DNA of 52,706 nucleotides from NCBI GenBank assembly GCA_021739645.1, contig JAIPBL010000043.1:1-52706 (forward strand). Reading direction: 5' to 3'. A model generated the notes under the pieces. The model ran no database searches and was not told the DNA's origin. It saw only the letters and a program-made list of their open reading frames with translations. The DNA comes from Saprospiraceae bacterium (GTDB taxonomy: Bacteria; Bacteroidota; Bacteroidia; Chitinophagales; Saprospiraceae). Position 1 is the stretch's first letter, and each line of letters starts with the position of its first letter. Below are positions 43,796 to 52,290 of this stretch, piece after piece. Made by a program: the position numbers and the translations under genes.

Positions 43796-43824
43796 TTGAA
43801 AAGAGACTGGAATGGCTACCTTTG
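43796..43824 (+). promoter_or_regulatory. Promoter of the atpBEFHAG operon
   Basis: TTG (43796-43798), 18-nt spacer, TACCTTTG (43817-43824); predicted start near 43831. It therefore rules out the ATG at 43812 as the atpB start. Motif and spacing are the same as for atpD. The rest of the 43623-43795 gap shows nothing notable. Confidence 0.78.
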
Positions 43825-43871
43825 CACCGCTTTTCAAAAAGCGGGTCGAAATGCCAATAAAATTAAAACAG

Positions 43872-45188
43872 ATGCGTCGCTATATATTAAGCTTCATTTT
43901 TCTTCTCAGCCTTTCCGTTTTTGCATTTTCACAAGAACACAACGAGCCACAAAGTGGCGGGCAGCCAACTGGTGAACATCCAGCCGGTGGTGAGGTGGAG
44001 CACGGCGACCCCGGCGCAATAGACCACCAAGACCACGGCACGGAAGCCCATGATGCAGGGTGCGGCCCTCAGGAGGAGCACGAGTTTGACCCAGGTGCAA
44101 CGGCTTTTCACCACATCGCCGACCAAAACATCTACAGTATTGGACCATGGAATTTCCCACTCCCTTGCTTTCTGTACGCCCCAGACCACGGCTGGTCCGT
44201 TTTTTCCTCTGGCAAATTTCATGCGGATGCACACGGCAATGGCCATGTAGCTGTTGACAAATATGTGCTCGTAGAAGGCATGGTGCAGCGCATAACTGAC
44301 CCGACTTTCCCGGATGGCGAAGTTGAAGTGGCGCACCACCCTTATTTCCAGAAAGTAAAACGGGGAGATGGCGGCGAGAAAGAAATAGCATCCATCTGCT
44401 ACGAATCCAAATTATACCCTGCCGAAGACCGCAGCACTGCTGACGGCGGCCTGTTCGGCGGCGGCATTACCTCGTTCTACGATTTTTCTTTGACGAAGAA
44501 TGTCACTTCGATGATTTTCATTTTTGCATTACTTTCCTGGATGTTCCTATCCATTGCGAAAGCATACAAAACTCGGGACGGCATGGCGCCTAAGGGCATG
44601 CAGGGCTTCATCGAGCCAATCTTTATTTTCATTCAAGACGAAGTGGCCAAGCCATTTTTAGGGCATAAATGGGAGCAATACCTGCCGTTCCTCATGGCGC
44701 TTTTCTTTTTCATTTTGGCACTTAACCTTTTTGGTCAAATCCCATTCCTGGGTGGCTCGAACGTTTCTGGCAACTTGGCAGTAACGATGGTTTTGGCCAT
44801 TATCACCTTTTTGGTGGTGAACCTCAGCGGCAACAAGAACTACTGGGAGCATATCCTTTGGATGCCCGGTGTACCAGCATGGGTAAAAGTCATCCTCACA
44901 CCGGTTGAATTGCTGGGTGTGTTCATCAAGCCGATGACCCTGATGCTTCGTCTTTTTGCGAACATCACAGCAGGCCACATGGTAATGGTCATTTTCGTGA
45001 GCTTAATCTTTGTGTTTAGTAATAATGGTATAAACGTAGGTGCAGGTTACGGCACAGCCATCGGCTCAACGTTGCTGACCTTGTTCATGATGACCATCGA
45101 ATTGTTGGTGGCCTTCATTCAAGCGTTCGTGTTCACCATCTTGACTGCCTCCTACATCGGAGCAGCCACGGAGGAGGCGCATCACTAA
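43872..45188 (+). CDS. atpB: ATP synthase Fo subunit a
   Basis: A 438-residue protein from ATG 43872, giving the signal-like start MRRYILSFIFLLSLSVFAFSQ; ATG 43851 is also possible. After the leader comes a long His/Glu-rich periplasmic region (to about 200), typical for Bacteroidota subunit a, then the membrane domain with the proton half-channels. The essential Arg is in MTLMLRLFANITAGH; the last helices read LLTLFMMTIELLVAFIQAFVFTIL by pattern and carry the conserved Glu and Gln. It works with the c-ring to convert proton flow into rotation. First gene of the operon. Confidence 0.95.
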   Translation: MRRYILSFIFLLSLSVFAFSQEHNEPQSGGQPTGEHPAGGEVEHGDPGAIDHQDHGTEAHDAGCGPQEEHEFDPGATAFHHIADQNIYSIGPWNFPLPCFLYAPDHGWSVFSSGKFHADAHGNGHVAVDKYVLVEGMVQRITDPTFPDGEVEVAHHPYFQKVKRGDGGEKEIASICYESKLYPAEDRSTADGGLFGGGITSFYDFSLTKNVTSMIFIFALLSWMFLSIAKAYKTRDGMAPKGMQGFIEPIFIFIQDEVAKPFLGHKWEQYLPFLMALFFFILALNLFGQIPFLGGSNVSGNLAVTMVLAIITFLVVNLSGNKNYWEHILWMPGVPAWVKVILTPVELLGVFIKPMTLMLRLFANITAGHMVMVIFVSLIFVFSNNGINVGAGYGTAIGSTLLTLFMMTIELLVAFIQAFVFTILTASYIGAATEEAHH

Positions 45189-45280
45189 ATTGTTGAGATT
45201 GCTGAATTGTTTGATTGTTATTTCCCCTCACGGCAATCAAACGACTCAAACAATCCCAACAATAAGACAATACAACAATC
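45189..45280. repeat. Intergenic inverted-repeat element between atpB and atpE
   Basis: The left arm (TTGTTGAGATTG, CTGAATTG, TTTGATTG) starts directly after the atpB stop; the right arm (CAATCAAACG, ACTCAAACAATC, CCAACAATAAGACAATACAACAATC) is the rough reverse complement. It is in the operon message. Confidence 0.8.
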
Positions 45281-45297
45281 TTTTTTATAACCTTTAA

Positions 45298-45516
<219 letters not shown>

Positions 45517-45542
45517 TTATTGCTGCGTTTCGCAAAAAAAGA

Positions 45543-45585
45543 GGCAGCCTACGGTGACGGTTGGTCACTGGGGCTGCCAATTTTA
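45543..45585 (+). terminator. Hairpin after atpE
   Basis: The outer stem GGCAGCC/GGCTGCC (45543-45549, 45572-45578) encloses an inner stem GTGAC/GTCAC; AATTTT follows. Inside an operon this could be a partial terminator or a 3'-end stabiliser that lets atpE mRNA accumulate. Confidence 0.65.
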
Positions 45586-45587
45586 AA

Positions 45588-45655
45588 GTTGGCAGTTAGA
45601 CAGTTGGCAGTTGGCAGTCAAGTCAATGGCCAAATTCAAAAGCCAATAATTTAAT
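45588..45655. repeat. Intergenic repeat element between atpE and atpF (unit GGCAGTT)
   Basis: The left arm GTTGGCAGTTAGACAGTTGGCAGTTGGCAGT by units; the right arm is degenerate (AATGGCCAAATT, AAGCCAATAATT). It lies just after the atpE hairpin. Confidence 0.75.
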
Positions 45656-45676
45656 CGAAAGAAATAACAAATCGTC

Positions 45677-46189
45677 ATGATTTTTCTAATAGATTTTACA
45701 CCAATCAAGCCGGACTTCGGCCTCATTTTCTGGACGACCATCATCTTCCTGATTTTCTGGCTGATGATAGGCAAGTTCGCCTTCCGTCCCATCGCTGCTG
45801 CCCTGAAAAAGCGGGAATCAGACATCCAAGGCTCGCTCGACGAAGCCAAGCGGGTGCGGCAGGAAATGCAAAACCTCAAGTCAGAAAACGAGGCACTCCT
45901 CATACAAGCCCGCGAGGAGCGTGCACAGATTTTGAAGGAAGCCAAAGAGGCTGGCAACCGGCTTGTAGATGAAGCTAAAGGCAAGGCCAAGGTGGAAGCG
46001 CAAAAGATTGTTGCCGATGCCAAAGAGCAGATAGAGCACCAAAAAATGGCTGCCATCACCGACCTGAAAAATCAGTTAGGCGCTTTCTCCATTCAAATCG
46101 CCGAGAAGGTCATCCGCCGAGAACTCAGCACCAACAAGGAGCAGGAGGGTTTCGTGAATGATTTGGTGAAGGAAATTAAGCTTAATTAG
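45677..46189 (+). CDS. atpF: ATP synthase Fo subunit b
   Basis: A 170-residue peripheral stalk protein with one N-terminal membrane helix (LIFWTTIIFLIFWLMIGKF) and then a long charged helix/coiled coil (KKRESDIQGSLDEAKRVRQEM, AREERAQILKEAKEAGNRL). A dimer of b holds the F1 head still through subunit delta. Length and layout are normal; the C-terminal IAEKVIRRELSTNKEQ motif is well conserved in the family. Confidence 0.96.
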   Translation: MIFLIDFTPIKPDFGLIFWTTIIFLIFWLMIGKFAFRPIAAALKKRESDIQGSLDEAKRVRQEMQNLKSENEALLIQAREERAQILKEAKEAGNRLVDEAKGKAKVEAQKIVADAKEQIEHQKMAAITDLKNQLGAFSIQIAEKVIRRELSTNKEQEGFVNDLVKEIKLN

Positions 46190-46257
46190 TTATGAGTGAT
46201 GAGTTATAAATTTGGCACTGCCAACTCATAACTCATAACTCATAACTCATCACTAAC
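46190..46257. repeat. Intergenic 7-mer inverted-repeat element between atpF and atpH (unit GAGTTAT)
   Basis: The left arm (TTATGAGTGATGAGTTATAA) starts at the atpF stop; the right arm (AACTCAT, AACTCAT, AACTCAT, AACTCAT, CACTAAC) ends 4 nt before the atpH ATG. Confidence 0.85.
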
Positions 46258-46261
46258 AAAG

Positions 46262-46828
46262 ATGAGTGTTCAAAGAATAGCATCAAGGTACGCCAAGTCG
46301 CTGATAGACCTTGCCCAGGAGCAAGGCAAGCTAGAGCGGATACTGGAGGACGTGGAGTCTTTCCAGAAAGTGGCCAATAACCGTGACTTTTTGCTCATGC
46401 TGCGGAGTCCTGTCGTAAAAGCCGATACCAAAGGGAAGGTGTTCAACCAACTTTTCAAAGGTAAATACGATGAAATGACCATGGCCTTTTTACAAATTTT
46501 GCTCCGCAAAGGCCGGGAAGCGCAGTTGGCAGAAATCGCTGACGAGTACATCGCTCAGTTCAAAGCAATCAAGCATATCTCCACGGTAAAATTGGTTACA
46601 GCTACAAAACTGAGCGATGAAGCAGTGAAAAGCATTCACGACAAGCTCCTCGCCAGCACCTCCACCGACAAAATCGTGGAGTTGGTTACTAAAGTGGATG
46701 AAGGCCTTATCGGCGGCTTCATCATTGAGTTTGAGGACAAACTATACGATGCTAGCGTCGCCCACAAGCTGAGCAAAATGAAAAAGGACTTCAAAGACAA
46801 CCTTTATATATCGCAAATAATGGCTTAA
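46262..46828 (+). CDS. atpH: ATP synthase F1 subunit delta
   Basis: A 188-residue protein of the delta/OSCP family linking the b stalk to the top of F1. The N-terminal six-helix domain starts RIASRYAKSLIDLAQEQGKLE (family A-x-x-Y-A-x-A-L pattern); the C-terminal part has the conserved VDEGLIGGFIIEFEDKLYDASV, matching the delta signature G-x-x-x-x-x-G-D-x-x-x-D-x-S with minor change. It lies in the normal gene order between b and alpha. Confidence 0.95.
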   Translation: MSVQRIASRYAKSLIDLAQEQGKLERILEDVESFQKVANNRDFLLMLRSPVVKADTKGKVFNQLFKGKYDEMTMAFLQILLRKGREAQLAEIADEYIAQFKAIKHISTVKLVTATKLSDEAVKSIHDKLLASTSTDKIVELVTKVDEGLIGGFIIEFEDKLYDASVAHKLSKMKKDFKDNLYISQIMA

Positions 46829-46835
46829 CGAAGGG

Positions 46836-46928
46836 TTGAGGATGCGAGCATTTGAGCATTTGAGGATTTGAGCGGCTCATCCGCTGTCCCCTCGAATCCT
46901 CAAATCCTCAAATCTTCGAATCCTCAAA
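46836..46928. repeat. Intergenic 7-8-mer inverted-repeat element between atpH and atpA (unit GAGGATTT)
   Basis: The left arm (GAGGATGC, GAGCATTT, GAGCATTT, GAGGATTT) and right arm (CGAATCCT, CAAATCCT, CAAATCTT, CGAATCCT) flank a small AGCGG/CCGCT hairpin. Same unit as at 23.9 and 38.8 kb. Confidence 0.88.
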
Positions 46929-46938
46929 CAATAATAAT

Positions 46939-48525
46939 ATGATTGACGTAAAACCAGACGAAATATCCGCCATACTCAAACAGCAATTGAGTGGATTTAG
47001 CTCGGCTACCGAACTGGAAGAAGTAGGTACAGTGCTTCAGGTCGGCGACGGTATCGCCCGTGTTTACGGCCTGAACAAAGCACAGGCTGGTGAATTGGTT
47101 GAGTTTTCTACCGGCGTACAGGCCGTGGTGCTCAACCTTGAGGAAGACAACGTGGGCGTGGTGCTCATGGGGCCCAGTGACCATATCCGGGAAGGCTCCA
47201 CGGTGCGCCGCACAGGCCGCATCGCCTCCATCGAAGTAGGTGAGGAGTTCGTAGGCCGGGTAGTGAACCCACTTGGACAGCCCATTGACGGCAAGGGCCC
47301 TATCGGCGGCAAAAAGTACGAAATGCCACTGGAGCGCAAAGCTCCTGGCGTCATCTACCGCCAGCCGGTGAACGAGCCGCTACAAACGGGCATCAAGGCA
47401 ATTGACTCCATGATTCCGATTGGCCGTGGCCAGCGGGAGTTGATCATTGGCGACCGCCAAACAGGCAAGACGGCCATCGCCATTGACACCATTATCAACC
47501 AGAAAGAATTTTACGACCGGGGCGAACCGGTTTTCTGTATCTACGTTGCGTCAGGACAGAAGGCTTCAAACGTGGCCAACGTGGCCAAGACGTTGGAGGA
47601 TGCAGGTGCCATGGACTACACGGTCATTGTATCCTCTTCCGCTTCCGACCCTGCACCGCTGATTTTCTATGCGCCATTTGCAGGTGCTTGTATCGGTGAA
47701 TACTTCCGTGATACGGGTCGCCCAGCACTCATCATCTACGATGACCTTTCCAAGCAGGCCGTGGCCTACCGGGAAGTATCGCTGCTGCTGCGTCGCCCAC
47801 CAGGACGTGAAGCCTACCCTGGCGACATCTTCTACCTGCACAGCCGCTTGCTCGAACGTGCTGCGAAGATCATCAACAACGACAAGATTGCGCAGAGCAT
47901 GAACGACCTTCCGCCAAGCCTCTTGGAGGCAGGTATCGTGAAGGGTGGTGGTTCACTCACAGCATTGCCCATCATCGAAACACAGGCTGGTGACGTATCG
48001 GCATACATCCCGACCAACGTAATCTCCATCACCGACGGTCAGATATTCCTCGAAACCAACCTGTTCAACTCCGGTATCCGTCCTGCCATCAACGTGGGTA
48101 TCTCTGTGAGCCGGGTAGGTGGTTCAGCGCAGATTAAGTCCATGAAGAAAGTATCTGGTACGCTGAAGATTGACCAGGCCCAGTACCGGGAGTTGGAGGC
48201 ATTCTCCAAGTTCGGTTCCGACCTTGATGCTTCGACGGTGGCTGTACTTGAAAAAGGCAAGCGCAACGTGGAAATCCTGAAGCAACCACAGTACTCCCCG
48301 GTTCCGGTGGAGAAGCAGGTGGCCATGATTTACCTCGGCACCAAGGGCTTGGTCAGGGAGGTTCCCGTGGAGAAAATGAGGGAGTTCGAAGAGATTTTCC
48401 TCCTGAAATTGGAGCAGCTACACCCAGCAGTCCTCGAAGATTTCCGCAAGGGAGGCCTCAGCAATGAGTCTTTGGCCATCGTGGAAAAACTCGCAGGAGA
48501 ATTGGTGAAGCAGTACAAAAAATAG
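46939..48525 (+). CDS. atpA: ATP synthase F1 subunit alpha
   Basis: A 528-residue subunit; three copies alternate with beta in the F1 head and bind nucleotide at noncatalytic sites. The P-loop GDRQTGKT is at residues 171-178. Other marks: [49 protein letters not shown] (the alpha signature region), and [22 protein letters not shown] by pattern. Length is typical for Bacteroidota. It is flanked on both sides by repeat elements. Confidence 0.98.
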   Translation: MIDVKPDEISAILKQQLSGFSSATELEEVGTVLQVGDGIARVYGLNKAQAGELVEFSTGVQAVVLNLEEDNVGVVLMGPSDHIREGSTVRRTGRIASIEVGEEFVGRVVNPLGQPIDGKGPIGGKKYEMPLERKAPGVIYRQPVNEPLQTGIKAIDSMIPIGRGQRELIIGDRQTGKTAIAIDTIINQKEFYDRGEPVFCIYVASGQKASNVANVAKTLEDAGAMDYTVIVSSSASDPAPLIFYAPFAGACIGEYFRDTGRPALIIYDDLSKQAVAYREVSLLLRRPPGREAYPGDIFYLHSRLLERAAKIINNDKIAQSMNDLPPSLLEAGIVKGGGSLTALPIIETQAGDVSAYIPTNVISITDGQIFLETNLFNSGIRPAINVGISVSRVGGSAQIKSMKKVSGTLKIDQAQYRELEAFSKFGSDLDASTVAVLEKGKRNVEILKQPQYSPVPVEKQVAMIYLGTKGLVREVPVEKMREFEEIFLLKLEQLHPAVLEDFRKGGLSNESLAIVEKLAGELVKQYKK

Positions 48526-48605
48526 TTTTGAGTTATGAGTTTCGAGTTTTGAGTTTCGAATTGTCAAACGGGCAACTTGAAACTCGAAACTCGAAACTCG
48601 AAACT
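48526..48605. repeat. Intergenic 7-mer inverted-repeat element between atpA and atpG (unit GAGTTTC/GAGTTTT)
   Basis: The left arm starts directly after the atpA stop (TTTTGAGTTATGAGTTTCGAGT by units) and the right arm (AACTTGA, AACTCGA, AACTCGA, AACTCGA, AACTAAA) ends 8 nt before the atpG ATG. Same unit as at 1.9 kb and inside pabB. Confidence 0.9.
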
Positions 48606-48612
48606 AAAAAGA

Positions 48613-49506
48613 ATGGCAAACTTAAAAATAGTACGGGAGCGCATCACCTCTGTGCAGAATACGCAACAGATAACGAAAGCCATGAAAATGGTTTCGGCAG
48701 CCAAATTGCGCAGGGCGCAACAGGCCGTTCAGAAGATACGCCCTTATGCCGACAAGCAGAACGAGATGCTCCGCAACATCCTGTCGAACCTCGGTGGACA
48801 GGCCAGCACTTCGTTTGGCGTAGAACGCCCATTGAAAAAAGCCTGCGTTGTGGTCGTTACCTCCAACCGGGGACTTTGCGGTGCATTCAACACCAACGTA
48901 ATCAAGGAAGCTATCCTGGCCATTGAAGGCAAGTACGCTGAAGCAAGGGACTCGGGCAACCTCACTATTTTGCCCATCGGCAAAAAAGGAAATGATGTGC
49001 TGCGCAAGCGGTATCCAAATGCCACCTTCAACCGGAATTTTGTTGAAATATTCAGCGACCTCAGCTTCGACAACGTAGCGCAGGTTTCACAAGTGCTAAT
49101 GGACGAGTTCGAAGCTGGCAATTTCGACAGCATTACGGTGGCTTATGGCCGTTTCAAAAACGCAGCGACCCAGTTCCCCGAAGCAGAGCAGTGGCTACCC
49201 GTTCCAAAAATGGAAGCTACGGGCGACGGCAACAAAGCCCTGGCCGATTATACTTTCGAGCCAGACATGGAGGGCCTCCTCAATGTCCTCGTGCCGAGCA
49301 TCCTCCAGACCACGTTCCAGAAATACCTGCTGGACACCCACGCCTCCGAGCACGGCGCTCGTATGACGGCCATGGACAAGGCCACGGAGAACGCCAACGA
49401 GATGTTGAAAGACCTGAAACTCATGTACAATAAAGCCCGCCAAGAAGCCATTACCGGGGAAATCCTCGAAATCGTTGGAGGCGCTGCGGCTTTGGAAAGT
49501 GCTTAA
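48613..49506 (+). CDS. atpG: ATP synthase F1 subunit gamma
   Basis: A 297-residue central shaft protein. The N-terminal helix is ANLKIVRERITSVQNTQQITKAMKMVSAAKLRRAQ by pattern; the middle has VVVTSNRGLCGAFN; the C-terminal helix has ENANEMLKDLKLMYNKARQEAITGEILEIVGGAAAL by pattern, the gamma signature. ATG 48613 is chosen because 12 further upstream residues would be encoded by the intergenic repeat. It is the last gene of the operon. Confidence 0.97.
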   Translation: MANLKIVRERITSVQNTQQITKAMKMVSAAKLRRAQQAVQKIRPYADKQNEMLRNILSNLGGQASTSFGVERPLKKACVVVVTSNRGLCGAFNTNVIKEAILAIEGKYAEARDSGNLTILPIGKKGNDVLRKRYPNATFNRNFVEIFSDLSFDNVAQVSQVLMDEFEAGNFDSITVAYGRFKNAATQFPEAEQWLPVPKMEATGDGNKALADYTFEPDMEGLLNVLVPSILQTTFQKYLLDTHASEHGARMTAMDKATENANEMLKDLKLMYNKARQEAITGEILEIVGGAAALESA

Positions 49507-49507
49507 A

Positions 49508-49682
49508 AGTTTGCAGTTCGACAGTTCGACAGTTGGCAGTCAGTTTCTGCTAAACCCAACTTTCCCAACTTTAATAAAAAAAGGCTTATTTGCTCTTGCG
49601 ATAAGCCTTTTTTCATTGATAAACTGTCCATCTGAAGAACCGATAATCTGACTGCCCACTGCCCACTGTCGAACTGCAAACT
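49508..49682. repeat. Split inverted-repeat element (units GCAGTTC/GCAGTTG) enclosing the atp operon terminator
   Basis: The left arm 49508-49543 (AGTTTGCAGTTCGACAGTTC by units) and right arm 49648-49682 (CTGACTGCCC...CTGCAAACT) are reverse complements over about 35 nt but are separated by 104 nt that hold a perfect terminator stem. The right arm touches the next ATG. Confidence 0.85.
49578..49613 (+). terminator. Intrinsic terminator of the atpBEFHAG operon
   Basis: AAAAAGGCTTAT (49578-49589) pairs with ATAAGCCTTTTT (49601-49612); T's follow and A's precede, so it works on both strands. Confidence 0.9.
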
Positions 49683-50852
49683 ATGTTTACCCACCTCATC
49701 CACTTCCGCCACCACCCAGCCGTCCGTTCCACCGGGCTACTGTTCGGCTTTTTCGGGCTGTTGTTCGGCACGTGGGCAGCGCTCATCCCGTTCATCAAAC
49801 AAAAATTCGGGCTAGACGAGGCACAGCTTGGCCTCCTGTTGCTCTGCCTCCCCGGGGGCATCACGCTGATGAACCCGCTCTCCGTTCCCATCCTCCACAA
49901 ACTCGGTGCGGTACGCTCCGCCATCATCGCCTTGCCGCTCGCTGCGGCGCTTTTCATCCTGCCCTTCGCCATGCCGAACGTATGGCTGACCGGGGCATCG
50001 TTGTTTCTGGCAGGCAGCATTTTCTCGATGGTCAATGTGTCCATGAACACCTGCGCCTCGCAAATAGAGCAGCGGCTCGACCTGCGCATCATGTCCACCT
50101 GCCACGGACTCTGGAGCACCGGGGCCATGGTCGGGTCGGCACTGGCCAGTGTGGCCACAGGCTGGGGACTGATACCACTGGTCTACGTCGCCCTCGTTTT
50201 TGTGGTGGAAACCATCGCTGTTTTATTCCTGAAAAATGGGCTTGCGGGCGTTCCCGACGAACCACACCCCGCCACGGAGGGCGTCAAAACGCCCAGCGGT
50301 TTCATCTTCCCGAACAAGGCGCTCTGGGTGCTGGTGGCCATCAGCCTCGGCACCAATTTGACGGAAGGCACCCTATCCGACTGGTCGGCGGTGTACCTGC
50401 GGGAGGTGGTGGGCAGCCCAGAAGCGATAGCTGGGTGGGGCTTTTCCGCCTATGCTTTTTTCATGGCGAGTGGGCGCTTCCTCGGCGATGCGCTGATTGG
50501 GCGATTTGGCAGCAAACCCGTACTTCAGATGGGCGGCTTGGTAGCTGCCGCCGGACTGTTGCTGGCTGTTTTTTTTCAAAATACGCCCACCGTGTTGGTT
50601 GGCTTCGCAATGGTGGGGGCGGGTGTATCCCTCGGTGCTCCGATTCTCTACGCAGCGGCGGCCAAAGTGCCCGGCATGGCCAAAGGCGCTGGCCTCGCCA
50701 CGATGAACACGTTTGCGATGATTGGCTTTCTCGGTGGTCCGGCAGTCATCGGCTTTGTGGCCAAGGCATTCAGTTTGCCAGCGGCGTTTGGGCTGGTGGC
50801 TTGTTCGGCGCTGTTTTGGGCTTGGCGGGCGGGGAAGATGGAGGAGAATTGA
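49683..50852 (+). CDS. MFS transporter
   Basis: A 389-residue membrane protein with twelve predicted helices. The N-terminal half has GLLFGFFGLLFGTWAALIPFIKQKFGLDEAQLG, a typical MFS opening by pattern, the loop between helices 2 and 3 (SVPILHKLGAVRSA), and NVSMNTCASQIEQRLDLRIMSTCHGLWSTGAM, which resembles YbjJ/sugar-efflux-type members. The second half starts near PNKALWVLVAISLGTNLTEGTLSDWSAVYL. The substrate is unknown; it probably exports or imports a small molecule by proton exchange. Confidence 0.88.
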   Translation: MFTHLIHFRHHPAVRSTGLLFGFFGLLFGTWAALIPFIKQKFGLDEAQLGLLLLCLPGGITLMNPLSVPILHKLGAVRSAIIALPLAAALFILPFAMPNVWLTGASLFLAGSIFSMVNVSMNTCASQIEQRLDLRIMSTCHGLWSTGAMVGSALASVATGWGLIPLVYVALVFVVETIAVLFLKNGLAGVPDEPHPATEGVKTPSGFIFPNKALWVLVAISLGTNLTEGTLSDWSAVYLREVVGSPEAIAGWGFSAYAFFMASGRFLGDALIGRFGSKPVLQMGGLVAAAGLLLAVFFQNTPTVLVGFAMVGAGVSLGAPILYAAAAKVPGMAKGAGLATMNTFAMIGFLGGPAVIGFVAKAFSLPAAFGLVACSALFWAWRAGKMEEN

Positions 50853-50872
50853 GAATTGAAAAATCGAAGATT

Positions 50873-50976
50873 CACGCAAGTAATGGAACGCACCCACTGT
50901 TCCAGTAAGTGTTCAGCGAAGCGGTACTTGCGTGTTTGAAGCAGGCTCACCGCATGTGCCGCTTCGCTGAACACTT
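50873..50976. repeat. Interlaced inverted repeats (a-b-a'-b')
   Basis: a: CACGCAAGTA (50873-50882) with a': TACTTGCGTG (50925-50934). b: AAGTGTTCAGCGAAGCGG (50907-50924) with b': its perfect 18-nt complement (50959-50976). A small TGGAAC/GTTCCA stem lies between a and b. The two long pairings interlock, so they either form a pseudoknot or exclude each other. Confidence 0.85.
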
Positions 50977-51033
50977 GATAGAACTATTGCTTTTTCGGCG
51001 ATACTAGGTTGTGTTTTCCTTGAAATGTGGAAC

Positions 51034-51069
51034 ACTTGGCACAACTGGTGAAAGACTTGACACAACTGG
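51034..51069. repeat. Two-copy 21-nt direct repeat
   Basis: ACTTGGCACAACTGG (51034-51048) and ACTTGACACAACTGG (51055-51069) repeat with a period of 21 nt. Function unknown. Confidence 0.7.
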
Positions 51070-51110
51070 GAACTACGGCTTTTTCGACGATTCAAAGTAC
51101 GGAACGGTTG

Positions 51111-51154
51111 GTGTAGCTGACGTGCCGCCGTTTAGGCGGCATGGTCAGCTACAC
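51111..51154. repeat. Long hairpin directly upstream of the intron
   Basis: GTGTAGCTGAC (51111-51121) pairs with GTCAGCTACAC (51144-51154), continued by TGCCGCC/GGCGGCA around the loop GTTTA. It lies 5 nt from the intron 5' end and may be part of its target site. Confidence 0.85.
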
Positions 51155-51159
51155 ATTGT

Positions 51160-51799
51160 GTGTGCCCCGAATGGGCATCAAAGATGACCAATCAGAGGCT
51201 ATCGAAACAAAGATAGCTAGGAATTGGAAGTCTTTCACTCTAGGGAGATGCAAGTTCTCCTCACGCTAAAGTAAGTATGCGTGTAGCAAGCCGCAAGGGT
51301 TTTCGCCGTGAGGTGAAGTCTGAAGTAAGCGGGACTGCAAAAGTTGGCATGTACGAACAGGAACCGCATAAGAGGCATGGATGGGCCGTCGAGGTGGCAC
51401 AACACACCGAAGGCAGAACTTACACCAGCCCATCGGTGTAGATGCGGGCAGGGTCAGCGGAAAGAGGATGCACCTTACCGGGGGAGGTCTGGGACTGCCG
51501 GAGGCGAAGCAGAGCGAACTTGTCTAGCAAAGGCTACCAGAAGTCAGCAGAAGCCATAGTAGCGGTTGGTTGAGATACCAATCCGTGAAGGGCAGAACAT
51601 GGAACAGTCTTCCAGCGATTCGATTCTTCTGCCGAAGTTGAAGCCGAACGGCGGATATTGGCAGGACGGACGGGTACAGGAGAAGACAGGACAAAGCTGA
51701 AAAGTGGCGTCGTTCCATGAACCGCCGGATACGTGGTCCGTACGTCCGGTGGTGTGAGAGGGCAGAGGTGGTCATTTTGGCCACCTTTCCCTACTCAAT
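51160..51799 (+). mobile_element. Group II intron without its reverse transcriptase
   Basis: The 5' end GTGTGCCCCGAATGGGC fits the group II start GUGYG with a GCCC/GGGC stem. Internal motifs (CTGAAGTAAGC, GCAAAAG, CATGTACGAACAG) fit domain I of bacterial introns. Domain V is at 51721-51753 (ACCGCCGGA...TCCGGTGGT around TACG-TGGTC-CGTA), followed by GTGAGAGGG, a domain VI stem AGGTGG/CCACCT and the 3' end CCCTACTCAAT. Between about 51599 and 51703 a short frame (MEQSSSDSILLPKLKPN by pattern) ends in a stop where an intron protein of some 400-500 residues would be expected. The ribozyme looks almost complete at about 640 nt, so it could splice if a protein is supplied elsewhere. Exact ends are inferred. 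Confidence 0.82.
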
Positions 51800-51810
51800 T
51801 CTACTTTTTT

Positions 51811-52290
51811 TTATTTATTGAACATCAATATTATGTTTTTTGTAATTCTACCCAAGAAAAGCCCAGTTAATAGCCCAAATTGAATAGCATAAGAATATGA
51901 TATTTGGTTAAACAATAAAGGTGCAATCAATGCTATAATAAAAATCAGGACAACTATTTTGGAAATATAATTTAACAATTTTTCATTAACTCTTGTAGAT
52001 ATCAGAATTGAGAAGAAAGTTAAGAATGAAGAAAATACCATTATTAAATATCCTGAAACACCTTTTTCGCTAATTTTCATCTTACCATAAATGAAAAACA
52101 ATATAACTACTACTGCAAGTAATGAAAAATCGAGGATTACTGTTTTCAAGTCTTGCTTCATGTTTTTTGTATTCTTCAAAGTAACATTGAACAAAATCCA
52201 AGAAAATGAAGCAACAAAAATCATCCAAATAAAGTCTGAATGATTGACGCTCTTTAATAGGTTTTCAAAAACTTCTATTGGGCTGTTCAT
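51811..52290 (-). CDS. Hypothetical membrane protein
   Basis: A 159-residue, very hydrophobic protein with about five predicted helices (SDFIWMIFVASFSWILF, LDFSLLAVVVILFFIYG, GYLIMVFSSFLTFFSIL, ISKIVVLIFIIALIAPLLF, AIQFGLLTGLFLG). No family is recognised. The DNA is about 30 percent GC, well below the rest of the window, suggesting recent acquisition or a different genomic context beyond the intron. It is coupled to the next gene by a 4-nt overlap. Confidence 0.65.
   Translation of the reverse strand: MNSPIEVFENLLKSVNHSDFIWMIFVASFSWILFNVTLKNTKNMKQDLKTVILDFSLLAVVVILFFIYGKMKISEKGVSGYLIMVFSSFLTFFSILISTRVNEKLLNYISKIVVLIFIIALIAPLLFNQISYSYAIQFGLLTGLFLGRITKNIILMFNK

Larger units (their letters stand above)
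50853..51159. other. Gene-free repeat cluster upstream of the intron
   Basis: No coding features. It holds interlaced inverted repeats (50873-50976), a two-copy 21-nt direct repeat (51034-51069) and a long hairpin (51111-51154) next to the intron 5' end. GAATTGA repeats of the intergenic family occur at 50848-50865. Confidence 0.6.

Noticed and set aside
50853-51160. Insertion sequence near the intron
   Set aside because: There are inverted repeats but no transposase frame and no target-site duplication that I can identify.
51344-51559. 71-residue plus-strand frame inside the intron
   Set aside because: It lies in structured intron RNA (domains I-IV) and has no resemblance to a reverse transcriptase.
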